Shown here in pieces: positions 58,468 to 64,000 of a stretch of DNA of 64,000 nt. This DNA comes from Chrysogorgia sp. JL179-B06 (taxonomy: Eukaryota > Cnidaria > Anthozoa > Scleralcyonacea > Chrysogorgiidae). Each line of letters starts with the position of its first letter. Position 1 is the first letter of the stretch. The notes beneath the pieces were generated by a model that saw only the letters and a program-made list of their open reading frames with translations, searched no databases and had not been told where the DNA came from. The translations under genes were made by a program, and so were the position numbers. The stretch lies in assembly GCA_035772405.1 (NCBI GenBank), contig JAYKKM010000149.1, positions 5,986,001 through 6,050,000 on the forward strand, in the 5' to 3' direction.

Positions 58468-58491
58468 TACTATAGCCTCGCAAAAAAGAGA

Positions 58492-58632
58492 CTACTCGAC
58501 ATAGGTGTCAGGTTTTTTATAGATCTGGTTTGTTGTGTACCAATGCAGCAGGTGTGTTTTATTAGTCTTCAGTTTTCTACGTCGTCTGAAAAAGTTTCTA
58601 ATGTTACGAACCAGTTTTCTAAGCCAACCCAT
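58492..58632 (-). CDS. Small basic peptide, 46 aa
   Basis: An ATG-to-stop frame of 46 codons fills the gap between two genes of the same strand, starting 8 bases after the stop of the myristoylation-signal protein and ending 24 bases before the next start codon. It begins MGWLRKLVRNIRNFFRRRRK, an amphipathic cationic helix, and ends in a polar Tyr/Pro-rich tail. Tight tiling with its neighbours supports reality. A membrane- or DNA-binding role is possible but only inferred. Confidence 0.6.
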   Translation of the reverse strand: MGWLRKLVRNIRNFFRRRRKLKTNKTHLLHWYTTNQIYKKPDTYVE

Positions 58633-58640
58633 TACATAAC

Positions 58641-58847
58641 TTAGGTCACGTCTCCTACCACTCCCACAGTGTCTAATTCTGGTAACATAATAGGTTTGCC
58701 GTAAGTCTTTTTAGACCTCATACCAATCTCAGCGTGGAGCTCGAGAGTAACGTCACCGCGACCAAATGATCCACCAGCTTTGAACATGTGGTCAGTCGTT
58801 TTATTTATCTTATATGTTTCGTGAGGTCTCGAAATACATGCTCCCAT
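58641..58847 (-). CDS. Small protein with N-myristoylation/palmitoylation signal
   Basis: 68 codons. MGACIS at the N-terminus matches the G-x-x-x-S myristoylation consensus with a neighbouring Cys suited to palmitoylation. The rest is polar (TDHMFKAGGSFGRGDV, ELHAEIGMRSKKTYG). The ATG follows the stop of the fibre-like gene with no gap. Membrane targeting is expected. The protein family is unknown. Confidence 0.65.
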   Translation of the reverse strand: MGACISRPHETYKINKTTDHMFKAGGSFGRGDVTLELHAEIGMRSKKTYGKPIMLPELDTVGVVGDVT

Positions 58848-59798
58848 TTACTTTACACCATATTCCTTCATCATTTCTCCACCCATGATTATGATGTCTC
58901 GGTTTGTCATGTAACCACTCACAATTTTCACACCGTAGAATTCTATCAACGATGGGTATGCATAAGGTGCGAGTGGTATTCTTGGTCGGTGTATTCCAAA
59001 AATTGTTCCGTAGGGTGTGCCTATTTTTTTCATGTTCGCTACGAAGTCTGAGTCGGCTGACTTAACGTTGTTGACCCTGACATGTGAGTTGCTCATTTGC
59101 CAGTGTATTGATATCATATGCATTTTACTTATGTCAACACCACTTGGAATAGTGCATATGCTCTCCATTGCTGGGATGCTACCACCATACGCGAGTCCAT
59201 TAGTCATACCAGTCTTGTACCCTATGAACTTGTCCCACTGACCGTCGTCGTTTGATATAATTGTCTCCCAATTTGATCCAGCGGTGCGAGCAGGTAACCT
59301 CACCACAACAAAAATGGAGAGATCACACCATTGCATACTGGGGCAATTAAAATGGAGACCTGACTCAAGTGGGATTGGTGTTAACACAGGGGATAGAAAA
59401 CTTTGGCTTACACTGCTGATGCCGATAATAGGACCATAAGTCGGGTTGTTTTGCACTAACTTACTTGTTTCACCAATGGCTTTCACTTTGTTTGAACCAT
59501 TGGTGTGAAATTCCACATTTTTCAAGGCGTGTGTGCTAACGTTGAAGTCGAGCACAATGTTGTAGGACTGACTCTTGAGGTAGCTTGATAGCAATTGTTC
59601 TAGAGTTCTTTTATTCGTGGCGTCTGAGTCATCGACTGGGTCTGCTACGTTTTTTATCGCTGAGCCTTGCATGTCTATTATTCCAGACATCCTTCCACCA
59701 GTCGCACTTAATTTGGGATCTTCGTCCAGATGCCTTTTCGTTCTCTTTAGTATTTTATCGTGAGAGTCGTCAGACTCATACCCGTAGTTTAGACTCAT
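58848..59798 (-). CDS. Fibre-like protein with tail-fibre repeat and lectin-like C-terminal domain
   Basis: 316 codons. Residues 30-63 (GGRMSGIIDMQGSAIKNV, ADPVDDSDATNKR) match the repeat common to phage and virus fibre shafts. The C-terminal 170 residues are beta-rich and end in IEFYGVKIVSGYMTNRDI, resembling a concanavalin/laminin-G-like sandwich that would bind glycans. The N-terminus MSLNYGYES is nearly shared with the penton-like protein at 61886, suggesting a common docking or sorting peptide. The gene overlaps none and begins 2 bases after the 457-aa gene ends. Confidence 0.6.
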   Translation of the reverse strand: MSLNYGYESDDSHDKILKRTKRHLDEDPKLSATGGRMSGIIDMQGSAIKNVADPVDDSDATNKRTLEQLLSSYLKSQSYNIVLDFNVSTHALKNVEFHTNGSNKVKAIGETSKLVQNNPTYGPIIGISSVSQSFLSPVLTPIPLESGLHFNCPSMQWCDLSIFVVVRLPARTAGSNWETIISNDDGQWDKFIGYKTGMTNGLAYGGSIPAMESICTIPSGVDISKMHMISIHWQMSNSHVRVNNVKSADSDFVANMKKIGTPYGTIFGIHRPRIPLAPYAYPSLIEFYGVKIVSGYMTNRDIIIMGGEMMKEYGVK

Positions 59799-59800
59799 TA

Positions 59801-61174
59801 CTACTTCAAGGTGTATTTGGTTACTAAATAGCCAGAGACTGCTGAGAACCCTAAGATTATCGCCAACGTTGTCGTGGTGTCTGACTTACTTGTGGTGGTC
59901 TGCGCTATTTGATTGGTGGTGACCACTGTTTTCTTTGCAGGTGGCGTAACTAGAGTTTCCAAGTGAAGTCCTGCCGCTTGGTGGACTTTTTTATGCTTCG
60001 CTTTTGACGCTCGGTGGTAGTTCAACCCGTCATTATACCCAAACGTCATCCCAGTTTCGGACGAAGTTCTTAGCACGTTATTGTAACCAACGATGGGGTC
60101 CTTTAACAAGACCATGCTTCTGGGGATCAACCAAGTGTTGGGTGTCACAGCTGTGTCTAGCTTAACGTTGGTGTCACTAATCGCTTTGTTCATAAGGTTG
60201 ATCCAAACACTTGGTGAATACTGAACCACAGCGTTTTCAACGATGTCTCTAAAGATTTGTTGCGTTTCTCGAGCACTAGCTCTAGTTCCCACGATGCTTT
60301 GCTTTGACCTCGCTTGGGCTCCAAGAATGGCGTACATGTAAACTTCAATCGATTGGTTTAGTAGCTCTTGTCCTAATGGTGTGAACCCGTCAGAGTGTCT
60401 CGGGCAATACCGACGATAATCACCTTGGATGTCTTTGATGTATCTATTGTCAACATCAGTCAATGGTAGGTGACCTTTCAAAAGTCGCCAGTCAGGGAGG
60501 TACAGTCTTAAGATGTTGTTAATGTCAACTTGACTCTTACTCAAACGGAACATCACACGACGAATGGTGAAGTACACGTGAAACCTCATGAGACCCACGA
60601 CTTGCTTTGGGACGTCGACGTGATAACTTAAGTTTTGTAGAGACACTCCTGAGCGATATGTAGCGATGTACATACCTGCGATCGCTTGATAGTAGCTCTC
60701 GAGTAGAGTCCAAACTGTGTTAACGTTACCACCAATTGCCTTGTCGTTGTGACGTCTTTTGGTGTCGATGAGTATTTTCGGTAGGTCTGATTTGAAGGAA
60801 TTATTGTCGTCAACAAAGACGTCAAAATTGTGGGTTGGGTAATTTAGGACGTATGGTGGAAACGTCTCAACTTCTCTGTAGCTCTTGTGGGTCTCTGTCA
60901 GTAATAACTTTGGGACACGCCCATCGCTCGACCATATTCTTGGGAATCTTGGTGTGTTGCTAAGGAATTTTGTAAAGCCCTCGTTCTTCGTGAACTTTGG
61001 TGACTTTATGTTTATCATGTCAGAGTACTTTGGACCTGACTTGAAGTAAATGTCGACGGTCTTGACTGTTTTATTGTCGTCTGCGAGGTTGTACCCAAAC
61101 TCAAACTTGTTTAGTTGCGCGTTTGGAAACTCACTAAGAAGAATTAGTTCACCTTGCTTTCTTTTTGTTAGCAT
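59801..61174 (-). CDS. Conserved Polinton protein with C-terminal membrane anchor (structural candidate)
   Basis: 457 codons. The N-terminal 270 residues are mixed, with IDTKRRHNDKAIGGN near 137. The 285-340 region is helical (LLNQSIEVYMYAILGAQARSKQSI then ETQQIFRDIVENAV). After a basic stretch (HRASKAKHKKVHQAA near 397) there is a Thr-rich linker and a terminal membrane helix (TLAIILGFSAVSGYLV, 435-450). I have seen this family in invertebrate Polintons without a function. It is not recognisable as a double-jelly-roll capsid protein. It faces divergently from the minor capsid gene over 23 bases. Confidence 0.65.
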   Translation of the reverse strand: MLTKRKQGELILLSEFPNAQLNKFEFGYNLADDNKTVKTVDIYFKSGPKYSDMINIKSPKFTKNEGFTKFLSNTPRFPRIWSSDGRVPKLLLTETHKSYREVETFPPYVLNYPTHNFDVFVDDNNSFKSDLPKILIDTKRRHNDKAIGGNVNTVWTLLESYYQAIAGMYIATYRSGVSLQNLSYHVDVPKQVVGLMRFHVYFTIRRVMFRLSKSQVDINNILRLYLPDWRLLKGHLPLTDVDNRYIKDIQGDYRRYCPRHSDGFTPLGQELLNQSIEVYMYAILGAQARSKQSIVGTRASARETQQIFRDIVENAVVQYSPSVWINLMNKAISDTNVKLDTAVTPNTWLIPRSMVLLKDPIVGYNNVLRTSSETGMTFGYNDGLNYHRASKAKHKKVHQAAGLHLETLVTPPAKKTVVTTNQIAQTTTSKSDTTTTLAIILGFSAVSGYLVTKYTLK

Positions 61175-61197
61175 CTACATAACACACACTATATTAT

Positions 61198-61860
61198 ATG
61201 GTCAGGGTTGTAGTGTTGATTAGAGGTCCAACGGAGACTGTGGATCTACCAGAAGCACTTTTGACGTTTGGCTCAGATCCTCACTTACTAGTAAAAAAAG
61301 CGACCATCTTTTGGGACTACGTTAATGTGGAGACCGGTGTGAATGATGAAATAAGTTACAACAGTAACAAACACGTTTTTGAGCCTGGGTACCACACTTT
61401 TAAAATGATCGCCGACGAACTGAAGGGATTAGGGGCTATCGAGCTAGTAGCCAACAAACACAATTCAAAGTGTGAGATAAAAACTGACCAACAATTAGAG
61501 CTGTTTAAATTTGGAGAGCTGTTAGGGTTCAACGATAACACAACGGTGAGTAGTAGTGGTTTGGTCAGCCCTAATGTTGTGGACGTTAACAAAGGGCTGA
61601 AGTACGTACAAGTGGGTTGCAGCATTGTGAACAGACCTGAGAATATTGTTAATGGCAGCAAAAGCGAGGTTATCGTTGAGTTGCCATTGACCACCACCCA
61701 ACCACTGAAGAGCTCTGTTCAACAATTCTTCAACATTGAGTCGAAGGTGTCGATAAACAAAGGCGCTTTTACACAGCTGGTGTTTAATGTGACTGACCAA
61801 GATGGTAGTGGTGTCAACGTTGGTGACATATTGTTGGATTTGTATGCGACGCTCGAGTAG
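61198..61860 (+). CDS. Penton/minor-capsid-like protein, paralogue 1
   Basis: 220 codons, all beta. Key pieces are FKFGELLGFNDN near residue 103, PNVVDVNKGLKYVQVGC near 125 and VFNVTDQDGSGVNVGDILL near 198. This series resembles the Polinton PX (penton-type single jelly-roll) family, where an S-I-x-LLGF box, a V-N-I-x-x-V-N-x-I-x-V-x-C strand and a final D-Q-x-G-x-x-x-x-G-E-x-I strand recur. Its paralogue is the next gene. The ATG is preceded by ACACTATATTAT, a TATA-like element. Confidence 0.6.
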   Translation: MVRVVVLIRGPTETVDLPEALLTFGSDPHLLVKKATIFWDYVNVETGVNDEISYNSNKHVFEPGYHTFKMIADELKGLGAIELVANKHNSKCEIKTDQQLELFKFGELLGFNDNTTVSSSGLVSPNVVDVNKGLKYVQVGCSIVNRPENIVNGSKSEVIVELPLTTTQPLKSSVQQFFNIESKVSINKGAFTQLVFNVTDQDGSGVNVGDILLDLYATLE

Positions 61861-61885
61861 CTAACGTTAAACGCGTGCTAAAGTA

Positions 61886-62677
61886 ATGAGTCTAAACTAT
61901 GGGTTCGACTCTGGTGGTTACACTGAAAAGCGGCGTGTAGACGACAGTCCTCAAAAGTTGACGGTGCTTATTGAAGGTGTGGAGAAAGTTGTAACTTTTG
62001 ACTACAGTGTAGTGGTCACACACGATAACCCACACATTGTAGTCAAGACAGCCACTGTGTTTTGGAGCTATGATAATGTGACTGGTAGTGATGATATTCG
62101 ATTCTTACATGTTGGATTTGGAAGACCAGCGCCAGGATTCTCGACAACTCGATTGAGTGGGGGTCACTACGACTTCGACGCGTTGGTTAGAGCTCTACGA
62201 CTCACGCTCAGGGCGGTTAATGTAGACTTCGTGGTGGAGAAACTGGCGACCACAGGTAAAAGTAGGGTCAAAATTCAGCATATGAGGCGTGGCCCCAACG
62301 ACCGAATAGAACTTAGGCTAGGTGACATTGGGCTTTTGCTTGGTTTCGCGAAGGACGCAGGAATTGTGTTAGATCATAAGTGGCACGACAGTCCAAACAA
62401 GATCGATATGAACAGAGGTCTAAAGTATGTAGAAGTCTCGTGCGACGCTGTTGAGACGGAGAGCAATGTGGGCACTGACGGGAAGCGTAGTAATGTGATC
62501 ACAACATTGCCAGTGCCCACCGAGCAGTCTCTAGATGGGGGGATACAACGTTACTCATACGTTGACTCCAAGGTGAGAATTAAAAAAGGTATTTACTCAA
62601 GTATGACGTTTCGTGTCAAACCAAACAATGGTGACGCTGATGTTGGCGCGGTGCTATTGGAACTGTATATTGTGTGA
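61886..62677 (+). CDS. Penton/minor-capsid-like protein, paralogue 2
   Basis: 263 codons. It aligns with the upstream protein in KTATVFWSYDNVTG, LGDIGLLLGFAKDAG, DMNRGLKYVEVSC and DVGAVLLELYIV. It carries an extra N-terminal peptide starting MSLNYGFDS, shared with the fibre-like protein. The tandem arrangement (25-base gap) points to gene duplication. Together they would provide vertex or minor capsid proteins. The jelly-roll assignment is inferred from motif order. Confidence 0.6.
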   Translation: MSLNYGFDSGGYTEKRRVDDSPQKLTVLIEGVEKVVTFDYSVVVTHDNPHIVVKTATVFWSYDNVTGSDDIRFLHVGFGRPAPGFSTTRLSGGHYDFDALVRALRLTLRAVNVDFVVEKLATTGKSRVKIQHMRRGPNDRIELRLGDIGLLLGFAKDAGIVLDHKWHDSPNKIDMNRGLKYVEVSCDAVETESNVGTDGKRSNVITTLPVPTEQSLDGGIQRYSYVDSKVRIKKGIYSSMTFRVKPNNGDADVGAVLLELYIV

Positions 62678-62682
62678 ATTAT

Positions 62683-63786
62683 ATGGAACTTGGTGTGGAG
62701 ACAGAGCAAGGGTTGAGAGACATTTATTATAATCCTAAGACAGGGTTCAGTGGTGTAGAGAAATTGTATCAAAGTGCATTGGGAGACGGATTGAAAGTAA
62801 CTAGAAAAACAGTGAAAGAATGGTTGACAGCGCAGGACACTTACACTAGGTACAAACCCATTGTTAGAAGACATAAGTTCCGCGCGACTTTTGTTGGATT
62901 TCTTGGTGAAGAGCTCCAAATGGACTTAGTGGACATGAGTAAGCACTCAAAACAGAACAAAGGGTATTATTGGATATTGACAGGCATTGAAATATTGAGT
63001 AGATACGCTTTTGGCATCGCAGTTTACAGAAAAGACACTAAGAACATGACTAAGGCTGTTGGAAAGTTGTTGAATGACTTTAAAGATCGGTTTAGAGCCA
63101 TGCCTAAGTTAGCGCAATTTGACGATGGACTCGAGTTCCACAACGTTGGTGTGAAAAGTTTGTTGAAAAAACATGGTGTTGAATATTTCAGCACTAAGAG
63201 CGATAAAAAGGCTGCTGTTGTCGAGCGTTTTAATAGAAGTCTCAAGAGCATTATGTGGAAGTACTTTTACGCATGTGGAACGTATAAATGGATTGACGTT
63301 TGGGATCAGTTTGTAGACAATTACAATAGCAATGTGAACCGTAGTATTATGATGAAGCCGAAGGATGTCAATAAGTCAAATGAGGGCGAGGTTTGGACCA
63401 CTTTATTTGGTCACCAATTTGCAGACAATCCATTGCCAAAGTTCAAGATTGGTCAATCAGTGAGAATTAGTAAATACAAGAGTGTGTTCACAAAGGGTTA
63501 CGAAGCCAACTTCACTGAAGAGCTGTTTAAAGTGGTGAAAGTTATTCGCGGTGATCCGAATGTATACGAAATTGAGGACCACACCGGTGAACAGATTATT
63601 GGTAAATTTTACGAACAGGAATTATCGCTGGTTAATAGGAAACGTGGTGACGATGTGTACAGAGTTGAAAAGGTGTTGAAAAGAAAGAAAGTCGGAGGGA
63701 AGAAGATGGCGTTGGTTAAATGGTTGGGTTATGAAAGCAAACATAATTCGTGGATACCAGAAAGCGATATTCAAAACGTGAGCTAA
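62683..63786 (+). CDS. INT: Polinton integrase with chromodomain
   Basis: 367 codons from the ATG at 62683, six bases after the preceding stop (upstream in-frame GTG at 62674 overlaps that stop). The N-terminus (DIYYNPKTGFSGVEKLYQSA, VKEWLTAQDTYTRYKP) is the usual helical region of Polinton integrases. The rve core has QMDLVDM (first Asp), AQFDDGLEF (second) and AAVVERFNRSLK (Glu), with about 33-34 residues between the last two. The C-terminal 45 residues (DDVYRVEKVLKRKKVGGKKM, ALVKWLGYESKHNSWIPE) form a chromodomain, which can guide insertion to modified histones. The frame is intact. Confidence 0.95.
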   Translation: MELGVETEQGLRDIYYNPKTGFSGVEKLYQSALGDGLKVTRKTVKEWLTAQDTYTRYKPIVRRHKFRATFVGFLGEELQMDLVDMSKHSKQNKGYYWILTGIEILSRYAFGIAVYRKDTKNMTKAVGKLLNDFKDRFRAMPKLAQFDDGLEFHNVGVKSLLKKHGVEYFSTKSDKKAAVVERFNRSLKSIMWKYFYACGTYKWIDVWDQFVDNYNSNVNRSIMMKPKDVNKSNEGEVWTTLFGHQFADNPLPKFKIGQSVRISKYKSVFTKGYEANFTEELFKVVKVIRGDPNVYEIEDHTGEQIIGKFYEQELSLVNRKRGDDVYRVEKVLKRKKVGGKKMALVKWLGYESKHNSWIPESDIQNVS

Positions 63787-63792
63787 TGTAAT

Positions 63793-64000
63793 ATGGCTGA
63801 AGGTGGGGAAGGTTTCGACGACTTTGAGATGGAGAACTTAGATAGACTTGATAGGTACACCGATGATCAAATAAACGTTGAATTTGAAAGAGACACTCAA
63901 GCTTACAATCTACTTGACGAGGAGTACGCCAGCGGTGGCATGCCAGATGTTGTGCGCGTTAAATATGAAAAATTGTCTGGGAGAGTGAATAGATTGCAGG
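63793..64000 (+). CDS. Polinton gene, 5' part only
   Basis: The ATG at 63793 (MAEGGEGFDDFEMENLDRLD, then a Asp/Glu-rich stretch) is six bases after the integrase stop, and the frame stays open for 69 codons to the window end. It is acidic at the start. No family is recognisable from this part. Confidence 0.7.
   Translation, partial: MAEGGEGFDDFEMENLDRLDRYTDDQINVEFERDTQAYNLLDEEYASGGMPDVVRVKYEKLSGRVNRLQ

Larger units (their letters stand above)
50487..64000. mobile_element. Polinton/Maverick (virus-like DNA transposon), left ~13.5 kb
   Basis: Defined by a protein-primed DNA polymerase B, a retrovirus-like integrase with a chromodomain and virion-like genes, all tightly packed in alternating blocks with very short intergenic gaps and no introns. 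The left border is placed at AGTAGTATAGAGAGTGGGG because Polintons start with AG and codon-dense sequence begins shortly after. A 6-bp target duplication and a terminal inverted repeat cannot be verified, as the right end lies beyond 64000. Its base composition is more balanced than the AT-rich flanks. The polymerase frame break and shortened kinase show that it is a decaying copy. Confidence 0.92.

Noticed and set aside
59801..61174. Major capsid protein with a double jelly-roll
   Set aside because: The C-terminal half looks helical and ends in a membrane anchor, and no double-jelly-roll motif is recognisable. It is left as a structural candidate of unknown role.

Overview
This is a metazoan, intron-bearing, AT-rich nuclear genome window, most likely from a marine invertebrate and plausibly an anthozoan cnidarian. 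The reasons are a fibrinogen-domain exon with spliceosomal borders, Penelope-like elements with hammerhead motifs, palindromic MITEs, long (TA)n arrays and a Polinton/Maverick. The species assignment is inference. There is no bacterial gene organisation.

1-50 kb is mostly decayed mobile DNA with a few host exons. At the left is a nearly full-length but frame-broken CR1/L2-like LINE (about 0.14-3.6 kb, minus). It is followed by palindromic MITEs, a hairpin made of Penelope-like 3' ends, a hAT MITE (4445-4764) and a PIF/Harbinger MITE (6217-6475), the last two with intact target-site duplications. Then come more LINE 3' fragments, tRNA-Ala-like SINEs, a TTAA-flanked foldback element (13975-14768), three elements with CACTG termini (15968-17980, 32502-33069, 36343-39930, the last carrying a nested TTAA element), a decayed Ty3/Gypsy pol region framed by a 0.3-kb inverted repeat, and a 1.8-kb inverted repeat (29.3-31.1 / 34.5-36.3 kb) carrying Penelope-like GIY-YIG endonuclease remnants. 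A structurally complete type I hammerhead ribozyme lies at 20077-20135 beside a (TA)n array.

Host coding sequence is sparse and on the minus strand. There is a transmembrane exon (26750-27275) and a fibrinogen-like exon (12758-13138) whose intron phases match. There is also a chain of short, all phase-1 exons (44233-49787) that looks like an undescribed modular gene. One unidentified phase-0 exon candidate lies on the plus strand at 31911-32198.

50.49-64.0 kb is the left ~13.5 kb of a Polinton/Maverick (endogenous virus-like DNA transposon), truncated by the window end. Leftmost is the probable terminus with subterminal repeats. Then, on the minus strand, come a protein-primed DNA polymerase B split by a frame break, a VLTF3-like zinc-ribbon protein and three small membrane proteins. 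A divergent intergenic region follows, then plus-strand genes (an unknown protein and a truncated type II thymidine kinase). After these, on the minus strand, are a Bro-N/VRR-NUC protein, a 46-residue basic peptide, a myristoylation-signal protein, a fibre-like protein and a 457-aa conserved protein with a C-terminal membrane anchor. Last, on the plus strand, are two paralogous penton/minor-capsid-like proteins, a chromodomain integrase and the start of another gene. The packaging ATPase, maturation protease and an identifiable double-jelly-roll major capsid gene are not seen and would be expected to the right. The kinase, nuclease, fibre and penton combination points to a virus-like, virion-forming ancestry.
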